A model generated the notes under the pieces. The model did not search any database and was not told the DNA's origin. It saw only the letters and a program-made list of their open reading frames with translations. Below, one piece after another: positions 1-9,147 of a stretch of DNA of 64,000 nucleotides. Numbering within the stretch: the first letter of the stretch is position 1; every line of letters begins with the position of its first letter. Location of the stretch: assembly GCF_014692505.1 (NCBI RefSeq), contig NZ_JACNYK010000004.1:1-64000 (forward strand). The letters run 5' to 3'. The DNA comes from Sphingobacterium arenae (GTDB lineage: Bacteria; Bacteroidota; Bacteroidia; Sphingobacteriales; Sphingobacteriaceae). The translations under genes and the position numbers were made by a program.

Positions 1-49
1 GAATGTCTTTTACAAATGATTCCGTGCTCTTCTTCTTTGATGTTCCCAT
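1..49 (-). CDS. Transposase OrfA N-terminus, IS3-like (partial)
   Basis: Sixteen codons from an ATG at 49 to the window edge read MGTSKKKSTESFVKDI. This lysine-rich start ending in VKDI resembles the opening of IS3-family OrfA proteins, which precedes a helix-turn-helix of the SSEEKIRIVLEGLRGE type. Only the first residues are visible, so the family call depends largely on the adjacent terminal-repeat-like sequence. If correct, the product would bind the element ends as part of the OrfAB transposase. It is truncated by the window edge, not by a visible mutation. Confidence 0.45.
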   Translation of the reverse strand, partial: MGTSKKKSTESFVKDI

Positions 50-127
50 AATTAAATCTAACGTTTTTGATGAAAACACTCCTTAAGTTTTTAAATTATC
101 GTGTCCACTTTTTGCTGACGATTTACA
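1..127 (-). mobile_element. End of an IS3-like insertion sequence (partial)
   Basis: Read on the minus strand, the sequence changes at position 127 from fecR coding sequence to TGTAAATCGTCAGC followed by an AAAGTGGACAC stretch, which resembles the TG-starting terminal repeats of IS3/IS481-type elements. An ATG that opens a transposase-like N-terminus follows 78 bp further in, which is the usual spacing for the left end of such elements. The fecR frame loses family resemblance exactly at this point. The rest of the element and the second terminal repeat lie outside the window, so the boundary and family are inferred. No target-site duplication can be checked. Confidence 0.6.
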
Positions 128-1198
128 GTAAGCGAGTATCTCTACAATATCATACAAATTGACGTTTCTGGAAATTTCTCCGGTGATCTGCTTAGTGGGT
201 ATAGATCTATTTTCAAAAATAAATTTGACATCGTACCAACGTTCAAGTTCAGTCGTAATTTCCTGCAGATTACTCCTCTTAAAACTGAAGATCCCATTCT
301 TCCAAGAAATAATCTGCTCGACATCTGCAATTTTATGTTGTAAACCGTCTTGAGCAGAAATAACCTGCTCCCCTGGTTTCAGTGTTACCGAATGTCCGCT
401 ACTGGCATTTTTTTGGTCAACCCTGACCTTACCATGCGCCAATGTTGTTTCGGCCGGATTATTTGGATATGCACTGACATTGAAGCCGGTTCCTAATACT
501 TCAATCTGCTGGTCTTTTGTATGGACGAGGAATGGTTTTCTGGGGTTCGGACTTACTTCGAAATACGCTTCTCCTATTAGCTCGACTTCTCGGTTATCCT
601 CCTCAAATTGTGTAGGATAACGAAGTTGAGATCCGGCATTAAGCCATACAGTTGAACCATCTTCTAATACGACTTTAAACTGTCCTCCTATTGGTGTACG
701 AAGGGTATTCCATGTTGTCGATACCAATCCCTGATTACGCAAATTTATTCGGCGGTCTCCGAGAAGAATACCGCCATTGTGGACGGATAAGCTCTCGCTG
801 CCATCCAGTATGAATTGTTCTCCATTTGCTAACTCGAGAATGGCTTTATCCGTTCCTGCCGTAATATTTTCAAATAGTACACGCTGTTCAGCTGGGGTAT
901 CTGCAAAAGTATTTGTACGATAGAGATACAGCGATGCAGACAAGACAAATAGCACAACAGCGGCCGCTATACCGTATCGCGCCTTTAGAAGCCTAATTGA
1001 TCTCGGTCTGGAAGTTTTTTCTCGAATTACAGATTCAACTTCAACCAGATGCTTTTGGAGATCGGAATCAATTAATTCGTGGATGGATTCTTTTCCCCGA
1101 TGCAAATAAAAACTGTCTAACCAGAGTTGCTCTTCTTTGCTTAATGTCTCCCCTGCGCGGTATCGCGCGAATAGATTTAAAATTTCTTTTTTGTCCAT
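83..1198 (-). CDS. FecR-family anti-sigma factor, 3' end replaced by IS
   Basis: Inner-membrane anti-sigma factor of the FecR type. A cytoplasmic N-terminal segment (about residues 1-70) that would hold the sigma factor is followed by one membrane helix (about 75-93, AVVLFVLSASLYLY). A periplasmic FecR domain comes next (about 120-270, with TPIGGQFKVVLEDGSTVWLNAGS and the GEAYFEV motif), then a DUF4974-type C-terminal domain (about 295-357, FSFKRSNLQEI, WYDVKF, ITGEISR). After Tyr357 the last 14 codons do not match the family and seem to come from the adjoining insertion element. The final beta strands of DUF4974 are therefore missing. The gene lies 70 bp downstream of the ECF sigma gene, its likely partner. 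The SusC/SusD-type receptor genes that usually follow would lie beyond the insertion. Confidence 0.85.
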   Translation of the reverse strand: MDKKEILNLFARYRAGETLSKEEQLWLDSFYLHRGKESIHELIDSDLQKHLVEVESVIREKTSRPRSIRLLKARYGIAAAVVLFVLSASLYLYRTNTFADTPAEQRVLFENITAGTDKAILELANGEQFILDGSESLSVHNGGILLGDRRINLRNQGLVSTTWNTLRTPIGGQFKVVLEDGSTVWLNAGSQLRYPTQFEEDNREVELIGEAYFEVSPNPRKPFLVHTKDQQIEVLGTGFNVSAYPNNPAETTLAHGKVRVDQKNASSGHSVTLKPGEQVISAQDGLQHKIADVEQIISWKNGIFSFKRSNLQEITTELERWYDVKFIFENRSIPTKQITGEISRNVNLYDIVEILAYCKSSAKSGHDNLKT

Positions 1199-1268
1199 CT
1201 TTAATTAGGTCTAATCCGCCATTTCAGCGGCTATATAAAGTAGACGGCTAAAGAAGGAAAAGGGAGTA

Positions 1269-1850
1269 CTAAAAAAATAAAATTAAAAAAGAAAAAAGTA
1301 GGGTGGTTAATTTTGCACGTAAATATCGGAGTGCATTATGTACTTGCTTCTTGGCTGTTTTTTCGGAAATATCTAGTAGCTGGCCGATTTCTTTGTAACT
1401 AAGCTGCTGCTCGCGGTTCAATTCAAAAATCTCTTTGGTTCGCGGTGGTAATTCCGATTTTTCACTATCAATCAAGGCTATCAATTCGCGTTCCAATACT
1501 GATTCCTCCGTATAACATCTTCCATTTTTCTCGAAATCATAGATTTCTTCTAAATAATGTTCGACCACTTTTTGATGGCTTATATGATCTAAAACGCGAT
1601 TCTTTACAGCCTGTGTCAGGTAAGCGACAACAGATGTTTTTATAATAAAAGATCTGCGTTTCGTCCAGACAGCAATAAATATATCCTGTATGATATCATT
1701 ACAAATTTCAGTATCCGGAATCATACGGTATGCATGACCGTACAGCCGTTCTTTGTATCGATGAAATAATTCTTCGAAAGCGCAATGATTTCCCGAGCTT
1801 ATCTGCCTCGCCAGTTCTCCATCTTCAACATATTTATACGGATTGTTCAT
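1269..1850 (-). CDS. ECF RNA polymerase sigma factor (RpoE-like)
   Basis: Sigma-70 family ECF factor of 193 residues when started at the ATG at 1850 (MNNPYKYVEDGEL). Region 2 is visible as AFEELFHRYKERLYGHAYRMI with DIIQDIFIAVWTKR. Region 4 is visible as LPPRTKEIFELNREQQLSYKEIGQLLDISEKTAKKQVHNALRYLR, a helix-turn-helix for the -35 element. A longer in-frame start at 1973 was rejected because it would run into the dsbD coding end and adds a segment unlike the family. The C-terminus ends in a hydrophobic run (LLFSFLILFF), common in Bacteroidota FecI-like factors. It pairs with the truncated fecR downstream, so its control may be altered in this strain. Confidence 0.88.
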   Translation of the reverse strand: MNNPYKYVEDGELARQISSGNHCAFEELFHRYKERLYGHAYRMIPDTEICNDIIQDIFIAVWTKRRSFIIKTSVVAYLTQAVKNRVLDHISHQKVVEHYLEEIYDFEKNGRCYTEESVLERELIALIDSEKSELPPRTKEIFELNREQQLSYKEIGQLLDISEKTAKKQVHNALRYLRAKLTTLLFSFLILFF

Positions 1851-1923
1851 TTCTATCTGAAATGTAAATTTACCTGATTCTCCCATAAAATGCAAAAGGG
1901 TTGATGAAGTACATTTACAATGA

Positions 1924-3648
1924 TCACAAATCATCTTTAAAAATAGCAATACCCTTCTGCAAATAAGCGGCATAACTGTTCACGTCATAATCTGCCCCGC
2001 TGGGCGGTATCAGCACATTACCGTCGGTATCTACAATTACATATAGTGGTTGCGAGTTGTTATTGAACGAAGAAGCCTGAAAATCGCTATTCTTGTTGCC
2101 GATCGTACGGATATGCTTGCCTGAATACGATGAGACGTATTGCTCGTCTGACGATAGCTCTGTTCTGTCGTCCACGAACAGTTCCACCATAACGAATTCT
2201 TCACGAAGCAGCATTGCCACTTTTGGATCGGTCCATACGTTAGCTTCCATCTTCCGGCAGTTCACACAGTTCCAGCCTGTGAAGTCGATCAATACGGGTT
2301 TGTTCAGTTCTTTTGCCGCGGCCAGTCCTTCTTGGTAATCGTAGTACGGGTCAAAGCCCTTGGGGGTACCCCGCTCATGAAAGATTTCATAGTATTTCTT
2401 TTGCTTACCGGTAGTAGTGGAACTTGTAGTGCTCGGGGTTCCGTAGCCCACTGTAGACAAATCAAAATCTTGTGTTGCCGATGGTGGCAGGAATGCAGAT
2501 ATCGACTTCAATGGTGCCCCCCATAAGCCGGGTACCATATAGATTACAAAAGCAAATACGATGACCGACAGGATCGTACGTGGTACAGAAAGGTGAGCTA
2601 GTGGACTATCATGCGCAAAGCCTATCTTGCCGATCAAGTAGAGCCCCATGAGCCCAAAGATCGCTATCCACAGTGCAAGGAAAACTTCTCTATCCAACCA
2701 GTTCCAATGGTAAGCTAAATCCACGTTGGAAAGAAATTTAAGTGCCAATGCGAGCTCTAGGAAACCCAATACTACTTTAACACTATTCAGCCATCCCCCC
2801 GACTTGGGCAGGGATTTCAGCATGGAGGGGAAGACAGCGAAGAGCACGAACGGAATCGCTAGGGCGATGGAGAAACCTAGCATACCAATGGCTGGTCCTA
2901 GTCGCGCTCCCTTGGAGGCTGCCTCTACGAGCAACGTACCGATAATCGGCCCAGTACAGGAAAAGGATACCAAGGCAAGGCTGAAGGCCATGAAGAACAA
3001 CCCTAGTAATCCTCCCTTATCGGACTGTGCATCGATCTTATTCACAAAGGAGCTTGGCAGGGTGAGCTCGAACGCCCCGAAGAAAGAAGCCGCGAAGATA
3101 ACCAGTATCAAGAAGAACAGGAAGTTGAATATACCATTCGTAGAAAGGGCGTTGAGCGCATCGGAGCCAAAGGCTATGGTGATGAGCATACCGAGGGCCA
3201 CGTAGATGACGATGATAAACAGACCATATAGGAGTGCCTGTGATACGCCTTTGGCACGGGAGCCCCCTTTCTTGGTGAAGAAACTGACCGTAAGTGGCAC
3301 CATAGGGAAAATGCAGGGCATAATAAAGGCTGCGAACCCACCGAGCAACCCGGCAATGAAGATACCCCATAGGGACTGTCCAGCCTCTGTACCGACATCT
3401 ACGGACTGCATCGGAGCACCAGCTGGCAAGCTGACCGCGGTATCATTGCTCGATGTTCCTTCCTCGAAGATCAGGTCTTCCGGAACTTCCAACAGGCTGT
3501 CGCTTCCCATATAAGCCGGCTCATTATCAGCCGTGCTCTCCGTAAATTCAATCCCTTCGGATGAGATCAGCGTGTCCGTTTCTTGACCCAATATGATCAG
3601 CGGAATCATCAGGACTAAACTTATAAGAAGCTTACTTATGCTATACAT
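1924..3648 (-). CDS. dsbD: DsbD-type thiol:disulfide interchange protein lacking the alpha domain
   Basis: Membrane electron carrier moving reducing equivalents from cytoplasmic thioredoxin to periplasmic thiol proteins. There is a signal sequence (residues 1-21), then an acidic Ser/Thr-rich linker. A multi-helix transmembrane domain (about 85-385) carries the conserved cysteines in FIMPCIFPMVP and FSCTGPIIG. The C-terminal thioredoxin-like gamma domain has the active site WNCVNC (cysteines 461 and 464). At 574 residues it is close to DsbD length, but the N-terminal immunoglobulin-like alpha domain is absent. That domain occurs as a separate gene at 8409-8855. The start is 24 bp downstream of the cysteine synthase-type gene, so the two are probably cotranscribed. 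Confidence 0.9.
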   Translation of the reverse strand: MYSISKLLISLVLMIPLIILGQETDTLISSEGIEFTESTADNEPAYMGSDSLLEVPEDLIFEEGTSSNDTAVSLPAGAPMQSVDVGTEAGQSLWGIFIAGLLGGFAAFIMPCIFPMVPLTVSFFTKKGGSRAKGVSQALLYGLFIIVIYVALGMLITIAFGSDALNALSTNGIFNFLFFLILVIFAASFFGAFELTLPSSFVNKIDAQSDKGGLLGLFFMAFSLALVSFSCTGPIIGTLLVEAASKGARLGPAIGMLGFSIALAIPFVLFAVFPSMLKSLPKSGGWLNSVKVVLGFLELALALKFLSNVDLAYHWNWLDREVFLALWIAIFGLMGLYLIGKIGFAHDSPLAHLSVPRTILSVIVFAFVIYMVPGLWGAPLKSISAFLPPSATQDFDLSTVGYGTPSTTSSTTTGKQKKYYEIFHERGTPKGFDPYYDYQEGLAAAKELNKPVLIDFTGWNCVNCRKMEANVWTDPKVAMLLREEFVMVELFVDDRTELSSDEQYVSSYSGKHIRTIGNKNSDFQASSFNNNSQPLYVIVDTDGNVLIPPSGADYDVNSYAAYLQKGIAIFKDDL

Positions 3649-3672
3649 ACGCTTTAGGTTTTTTTGAAAAAG

Positions 3673-4764
3673 TTATGAAAGTGAAGCAGATGTCGGAAGT
3701 GAAATTGTAGACTGTGTAAGCCGGCTGATGGGATGGAATCCATCAAAATCTACGTCTGCCGTGATAAAGCTATCCCGAACAGGCTCTTCTTTAACCAAAT
3801 CTGTACTTAGATATTTTTTATTGTCATCACATAGGAGCGTTACAACTGTTGCATCCGGCCCCAGCTGTTCTTTCAATTTAATTGCGCCGATCACATTTGC
3901 TCCAGATGATATACCCACTGCAAGTCCCAGCTGTTTTGCCAGTTTTTGCGCCATGAGAATTGAATCACCGTCCGAAGCTTGAATGACTTGGTCCAATTGA
4001 TCAAGCTTGACAATAGCGGGAATAAATTCATCCGAAATCCCCTGTATACGATGGGATCCTACTTTATATCCTGTCGTCAAGGTTGGACTTTCGGCTGGCT
4101 CTAGAGGATGTACCTTCACAGCGGGGTTTATTTGGCGAAGATAATTTCCAACGCCCATTACCGTACCACCTGTTCCCACGCCCGCCACAAAAGCATCTGC
4201 TATTTTACCGACCGATTCCAATTGCGATGCAATTTCTCGGCCGGTAGTTAACTCGTGTGCTTCAGCGTTGTACTGATTTTCAAACTGGCGCGGAAGAAAT
4301 ACCCCCCCTTTTGCTGCCAATTCCTCACTCAACCGGATACTACCGAGAAAACCTCCCTCCTCTTTACTGACCAGCTGTATGTCTGCGCCCATACTCTTGA
4401 TGATATCAATACGCTCCTTACTCAGCCAATTGGGCATAATGATCTTAACAGGGTGACCTAGGGCCTTACCAATAGCAGAAAAAGCTATCCCGGTGTTTCC
4501 ACTTGTGGCTTCGACAATCATATCCTCTGGACGTATTGCACAATTCATATAGGCTTTATACAAAATATACAAAGCCATTCTATCCTTGATACTGCCTGTT
4601 AAATTATAATTTTCGCACTTCACATAAATGGTTCCTGGCCGACCTTGGTAAATATATTGTAACGCTAGCATCGGCGTATTACCTACCAGACACCATAGGT
4701 GTTTAAATTTACTATCCAGTTTCGGAGACAGACATTCACTGATTAACTCTTCCATCGTATTCAA
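3673..4764 (-). CDS. Cysteine synthase / beta-synthase family PLP enzyme
   Basis: Fold-type II pyridoxal-phosphate enzyme, most like O-acetylserine sulfhydrylase (cysteine synthase), which makes cysteine from O-acetylserine and sulfide. The PLP lysine motif is [11 protein letters not shown], the substrate-binding loop is [12 protein letters not shown], the phosphate-binding glycine motif is [12 protein letters not shown], and the C-terminal signature is [14 protein letters not shown]. At 363 residues it is longer than CysK (about 310-320), with roughly 25 extra residues at each end. Cystathionine beta-synthase activity cannot be excluded from sequence alone. It is divergent from an Lrp-family regulator 145 bp away, a common arrangement for local control. 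dsbD follows directly downstream. Confidence 0.85.
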   Translation of the reverse strand: MNTMEELISECLSPKLDSKFKHLWCLVGNTPMLALQYIYQGRPGTIYVKCENYNLTGSIKDRMALYILYKAYMNCAIRPEDMIVEATSGNTGIAFSAIGKALGHPVKIIMPNWLSKERIDIIKSMGADIQLVSKEEGGFLGSIRLSEELAAKGGVFLPRQFENQYNAEAHELTTGREIASQLESVGKIADAFVAGVGTGGTVMGVGNYLRQINPAVKVHPLEPAESPTLTTGYKVGSHRIQGISDEFIPAIVKLDQLDQVIQASDGDSILMAQKLAKQLGLAVGISSGANVIGAIKLKEQLGPDATVVTLLCDDNKKYLSTDLVKEEPVRDSFITADVDFDGFHPISRLTQSTISLPTSASLS

Positions 4765-4875
4765 ATAATTATCTTACAAAATTTGCATTAAACAAAATAA
4801 TATTCAACACTCAACGTATATTTTAAGAAAAAAAACTGAAAATAATAATTAAACAATAATTATTTCATTTTTTCA

Positions 4876-4883
4876 TATATTTG
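4876..4883 (+). promoter_or_regulatory. Promoter -7 box of the lrp-like gene
   Basis: TATATTTG matches the Bacteroidota -7 consensus TAnnTTTG and lies 26 bp before the ATG of the Lrp-family gene. The whole 145-bp divergent region is very A+T-rich, as Lrp-binding regions often are. No clear TTG -33 element was found at the usual distance. Confidence 0.55.
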
Positions 4884-4909
4884 AAACATTAAATCAAGAA
4901 AAACATATA

Positions 4910-5368
4910 ATGGAACTTGACAATGTGGACATTAAGCTGTTACGTCTATTGCAAAAAGATGCTTCGCTCAGCAACAAAGAACTATCCTATCACCTTAATA
5001 AATCGATTGCAGCAGTACATGAAAGAGTGAAAAAATTAAAGGCAAATGGATATATAAAACGTACGGTAGCTATAGTGGATCGCACAAAGGTAGGAATCGA
5101 CCTCATTTCTTTCTCTCAAGTATTTTTGAAAGCACATACCGCCGAAGTACTAAACGAATTTGAAAAGGAAGTTGCGAAATTTCCGGAAGTGATGGAGTGC
5201 TATCAGATGGCAGGCTCATATGATTTCATGTTGCGCATCGCGACGAGGGATATGGAAGCATATCATCAATTCTTACGGTATAAGCTGGCAGTATTACCGC
5301 AGGTCAATACGGTACAGACTTATTTTGTGCTGTCTGAAACGAAAAGTGAAACGGCTTATCCGATATAA
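4910..5368 (+). CDS. Lrp/AsnC family transcriptional regulator
   Basis: Feast/famine-type DNA-binding protein of 152 residues, the normal length. The N-terminal winged helix (about 1-60) reads LDNVDIKLLRLLQKDASLSNKELSYHL followed by AVHERVKKLKANGYIK. The C-terminal RAM effector-binding domain (about 65-145) includes the conserved VMECYQMAGSYDFMLRI stretch. Proteins of this family oligomerise and respond to amino acids. Its divergent position next to a cysteine synthase-type gene suggests it senses an amino acid and controls that gene; this is inference from context. A hairpin terminator follows directly. Confidence 0.93.
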   Translation: MELDNVDIKLLRLLQKDASLSNKELSYHLNKSIAAVHERVKKLKANGYIKRTVAIVDRTKVGIDLISFSQVFLKAHTAEVLNEFEKEVAKFPEVMECYQMAGSYDFMLRIATRDMEAYHQFLRYKLAVLPQVNTVQTYFVLSETKSETAYPI

Positions 5369-5372
5369 CTTA

Positions 5373-5409
5373 AAAAGAGAGTGCCTTTTTATTAATGACA
5401 CTCTCTTTT
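5373..5409. terminator. Bidirectional hairpin terminator
   Basis: AAAAGAGAGTG pairs with CACTCTCTTTT around a 15-nt loop, between the convergent lrp-like and M16 peptidase genes. A/T runs on both sides make it suitable for both strands. Confidence 0.8.
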
Positions 5410-5431
5410 GTTTAAAATCGGTGGACAAGCT

Positions 5432-8380
5432 TTAGTATCCGAATATTTCTTCGAGGCTTAACTTTCTAAGCTTTCCGATATGATCAAGCTGCTCATCTGT
5501 AATATTTTTCTCGGAAGCGACAATACAATATGTATACGGTTTATTAGCCAACTCCGTTTGGTGAACTTTTTCGATATCGGTAAACGACATCGTTTTCACT
5601 TGGCTATACCAATCTTTACGCCGATCATAGTCGATCCCTTTTTTAAGATTCTGCAGGTAACTAAAGATGATTACATCCTTTTTGATCCGTTGCGTTTCGA
5701 TATCGCTGAGGAAGCTCTTCTTGGCGGTATCAAATGCTTTTTCTGAACGGGGCAATGTATTCAATAGTGCATTCATCCCCGCTACGGCCTCACTTATTTT
5801 GTCTGATTGCGTGCCGATGAACGCAGATACTGCGAAAGGATCTTCCTTCTTCGCTGGAGATGAATATCTTGCATAGGTTGTATAGGCTAACCCTTTCGCT
5901 TCACGTAGATTCTGGAAAACAATGGAGCCCATTCCGCCCCCGAAGTAACTATTGAAAAGTGCTACGCTAGCCTCTTTGTCGGCCTGATAATCGCTTCCTT
6001 TTCTATACCAACTGATATCTGCCTGTACCATATCATAATCAGCGAAGAGTACTATATTCTCTGTTTGATCTAAGCGCGTATACTGTCGTTTTGCAGGTAT
6101 GCTGTTATAAGATTCTGGGGATCGGTGATACCGGCTAAGTTCCGCCGTATACTGTGTTAAATTCAGGGGGCTGTAAGCGACAACTTTGTGCTCGTAATTC
6201 AATAGATTATGTAGCAGCGCGACCAGATCGCCCCCTGTTATAGCGGTTAATTCCGCCGTAGAGAGTTGGTCGTTGAATGGATTTTCAGCGCCATACGCTG
6301 CGTAACTCATCAAACCTTGCATAATATTGCGTTTATTGGTTTTATTATTTTGCCGCTGCTGCAATATGTCTTTTTTGAGATTATCCAAGGCTACTGGGTC
6401 AACTTTACAGTTCTGTAGCAAATCGGTAAACAACAACATCGCTTCGCTATAATTTTCCTGCAGGCCGGTCAGCGTAATACGTGTTTCTTCGGTGCCGATA
6501 TTTATACTATAGTTACTGGCCAATTTGTAGAAAGCCTCTTGTACCTGCGCTGCTGTCATTTTATCAGTACCGAGATAGGAAAGATAATTTCCTGCTAAGG
6601 GTAGCAATTTGTCGTTCCAGCTTCCCATTTCAAAAAGAAATGTTTGTCGGAAAAGCTGATTATCCTTATTCTGAACGTAGTATACTTCTGCTTTGCCCGC
6701 TTTTTCCCGTTGGATATCGTGTTTGTAATCTAACCATTCTGGTTGGACGGGTAATGATGGCATTGCGGCTATCTCGTTTAAATACGCGGACTGCTTGTCT
6801 GCATTGGTATTAACGGAGGTTATCGACGGCTTTTCTACTTTAACGATATCACCGGCCTCTCCTTGCTTTTTATTGATGACAACATAGTTATCGTTAAAAA
6901 AGACCTTAGCGAAATCAACAATGTCTTCTTTGGTGATTTTTGCTAGTGCATCAAGATAACCTACCTCTTTGTCCCAACCTGCACTTTTTGTACGTATAAA
7001 ATCAGTGATCAGATGCTGCGTACGTGCCGTGTTGTTATCCAAGCCCTGTAAAAAGGAGAGCGTACTATTCGCCCGTATGGCATCTATCAATGATGCATCG
7101 AACTCTCCGCTCTTCAAAAGCGCTATCTGTTCTAGCAATAGCGAGCGCACTTCTTCCAATGATTGGCCTTGTTTCGGATAACCATAAAGTGTAAAGAATC
7201 CATAGTCTTTCTGTTGATTCACATTCGCCCCCGCACCCAATACAAGCTGCTTTTGGGATAAATTTAGATCGATCAAACCGGCCTTCCCGTTGGATAGCAA
7301 TGAAGAAGCTACATCGGCCAACAAAGCCTCCCGGCTGCTACTTTTACCTACACGGTAACCCATCATCATGTACTGCGCACTTGGTCCGAAAACATCGAGA
7401 ACGGCGGATTCCTGAATTGGCTCCTCTAAAACATCACTATCGGATACGGGCGTACCGGATGGAAACGAGCCAAAATAGTGATCCACCTTCTTAATCATAT
7501 CATCTGAATTGAAATCTCCTGCTAGCACAATCGCCATATTGTTGGCGACATAATAGGTATCGTAAAATGAACGAATTACTTTTAAAGAAGGATTTTTAAG
7601 ATGTTCTACTGTTCCCAATGTGGTCTGCTGTCCATAGTTTGTTTTTGGAAAAAGTTTAGCCAATAGTACTTCAAAGGCACGTCTTCCATCATTGTCTATG
7701 CTCATATTCTTTTCCTCATAGACGGTCTCGAGTTCGGTATGGAACAGTCTAAAAACAGGGTATCGGAAACGTTCTGCCTGTATCATCAAAAATTTATCGA
7801 TGGAACTCGAGGGGATATCTTCTTTGTAGACGGTTTCATTAAACCAAGTATGCGCGTTCGTGCCCTGTGAGCCGATCGTCGACATCAGCTTATCATACTC
7901 GTTTGCAATCGAGTAACGAGAGGCCTCTACAGATAGGCGGTCAATCTCTTTGTAAATTGATCGACGTTTAGCTACATCGGTTTCTCGGGTATATGTTTCA
8001 TACAGCTCTTCGATCTGATCTAATAATACTTTTTCTGACACCCAATCGGATGTTCCGATTTTATCGGTGCCTTTGAACAAAAGGTGCTCCAGATAATGGG
8101 CTAATCCGGTATGTGTTGCCGGATCGTTATTACTACCCGCACGTACAGCAATCTGAGCGGTTACACGAGGCTCAATTGTATTTTCTGTAAGGATAACGGT
8201 AAATCCATTTTTCAATGTGTAGAAACGGGTATTCATCGGGTCATTACTGACGTAACGATATGTATACCCCGCGGCTTCTGCCTCTTTCCAGCTGTGATTT
8301 TTCTGTGCAGCAGAAGGTAAGACAACACTAAGCCCGATGAAAAGGACGAAAATGCGAAAAAAACTAAGTTTGATATTCAT
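5432..8380 (-). CDS. M16 family zinc metallopeptidase (double-domain)
   Basis: Pitrilysin/insulinase-family peptidase of 982 residues with a signal peptide (about 1-25). The first M16 domain carries the inverted zinc motif HYLEH at 95-99 and the downstream glutamate region TELETVYEEKN. The second half is a catalytically silent M16_C-type repeat, including GGGMGSIVFQNLREAKGLAYTTYARYS. Proteins of this layout in Bacteroidota form a closed chamber that degrades peptides in the periplasm. The DsbD-alpha gene lies 28 bp upstream on the same strand, so both are probably in one transcript. Confidence 0.92.
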   Translation of the reverse strand: MNIKLSFFRIFVLFIGLSVVLPSAAQKNHSWKEAEAAGYTYRYVSNDPMNTRFYTLKNGFTVILTENTIEPRVTAQIAVRAGSNNDPATHTGLAHYLEHLLFKGTDKIGTSDWVSEKVLLDQIEELYETYTRETDVAKRRSIYKEIDRLSVEASRYSIANEYDKLMSTIGSQGTNAHTWFNETVYKEDIPSSSIDKFLMIQAERFRYPVFRLFHTELETVYEEKNMSIDNDGRRAFEVLLAKLFPKTNYGQQTTLGTVEHLKNPSLKVIRSFYDTYYVANNMAIVLAGDFNSDDMIKKVDHYFGSFPSGTPVSDSDVLEEPIQESAVLDVFGPSAQYMMMGYRVGKSSSREALLADVASSLLSNGKAGLIDLNLSQKQLVLGAGANVNQQKDYGFFTLYGYPKQGQSLEEVRSLLLEQIALLKSGEFDASLIDAIRANSTLSFLQGLDNNTARTQHLITDFIRTKSAGWDKEVGYLDALAKITKEDIVDFAKVFFNDNYVVINKKQGEAGDIVKVEKPSITSVNTNADKQSAYLNEIAAMPSLPVQPEWLDYKHDIQREKAGKAEVYYVQNKDNQLFRQTFLFEMGSWNDKLLPLAGNYLSYLGTDKMTAAQVQEAFYKLASNYSINIGTEETRITLTGLQENYSEAMLLFTDLLQNCKVDPVALDNLKKDILQQRQNNKTNKRNIMQGLMSYAAYGAENPFNDQLSTAELTAITGGDLVALLHNLLNYEHKVVAYSPLNLTQYTAELSRYHRSPESYNSIPAKRQYTRLDQTENIVLFADYDMVQADISWYRKGSDYQADKEASVALFNSYFGGGMGSIVFQNLREAKGLAYTTYARYSSPAKKEDPFAVSAFIGTQSDKISEAVAGMNALLNTLPRSEKAFDTAKKSFLSDIETQRIKKDVIIFSYLQNLKKGIDYDRRKDWYSQVKTMSFTDIEKVHQTELANKPYTYCIVASEKNITDEQLDHIGKLRKLSLEEIFGY

Positions 8381-8408
8381 TGGATTTTTTTAATTTCTGA
8401 TATGGAAA

Positions 8409-8855
8409 TTATTTTACAGTAATGGCAAAAGTCTTTTCATCAGGGGGAAGGCATTGCTGATCGTTGCAGACCATAAATTCGATTGCACCTTTGACGACCG
8501 TTTGGCCCTTTTTCAATTTTATTTTTTGCTGGAAAACAACCTCCTTGCTGAAATACAAGACCTGCATGCTAAAAGTTTTTTCAAACTTTTTGTTCGGTGT
8601 TGGTTCCAGTACTTTTCCAACAAGTTGAAAATCGCCCGACGGTGTGAAGCTGAACGAAGTTGGAACAGGGCCACCTTCATCGATATGTTGCGAATAGATA
8701 CTCCATCCATTATCGATCGTGGCCTTGAGAAAGAGTACTGCCTCGTCTTTTCCGGTCTTCTTGGCAGCAAATGCCCATTTAACTGGATCGTAAATCTGCG
8801 CCTGAATTGTATTTATTGCAAACAGGGCTAGGGTTATAATTGTTAACCTTTTCAT
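8409..8855 (-). CDS. Free-standing DsbD N-terminal (alpha) domain protein
   Basis: Exported protein of 148 residues with a signal peptide ending near QAQ (residue 20). The rest looks like one immunoglobulin-like domain of the DsbD-N/DsbC-corrector family. IYDPVKWAF and WSIYSQHIDEGGPVPTSF are typical, and the active site CNDQQCLPP (cysteines 130 and 135) corresponds to the CADAGFCYPP site of E. coli DsbD-alpha. In DsbD this domain passes electrons from the gamma domain to periplasmic substrates. The full-length DsbD at 1924-3648 lacks it, so the two may work together in trans. The gene lies directly upstream of the M16 peptidase. Confidence 0.8.
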   Translation of the reverse strand: MKRLTIITLALFAINTIQAQIYDPVKWAFAAKKTGKDEAVLFLKATIDNGWSIYSQHIDEGGPVPTSFSFTPSGDFQLVGKVLEPTPNKKFEKTFSMQVLYFSKEVVFQQKIKLKKGQTVVKGAIEFMVCNDQQCLPPDEKTFAITVK

Positions 8856-9147
8856 ACAACGTTTGTGTTTGATAGTTATTTATGAACTCTCCAAATATCA
8901 CGGAAAGAGTATATTAATTTCATCAAAACTCTTCATTTTCTAAATTATTACCAATAGCAACGTATATTTTTAGTAAAATTTTCGGTTTATTGCAAAATAC
9001 TATGTTATTTTTCTTGTTCGGAAATACTTTTCTGCTTGAATCCACAAAATCTCTAGTCAATGCTGAATCCCAATAGTTAATTTCGCTAGATAACTCTATC
9101 GTCACTTTTTAATAGACAAAAACGAAGCAATATGTCGCCACGCCAGC

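Noticed and set aside
1851..1973. Upstream extension of the first ECF sigma gene
   Set aside because: It would overlap the dsbD coding end and adds residues unlike the family; the ATG at 1850 is preferred.
8923..9105. 60-codon minus-strand frame between the DsbD-alpha and PiT genes
   Set aside because: No family resemblance, poor codon character and no promoter or start context; probably chance in an A+T-rich gap.
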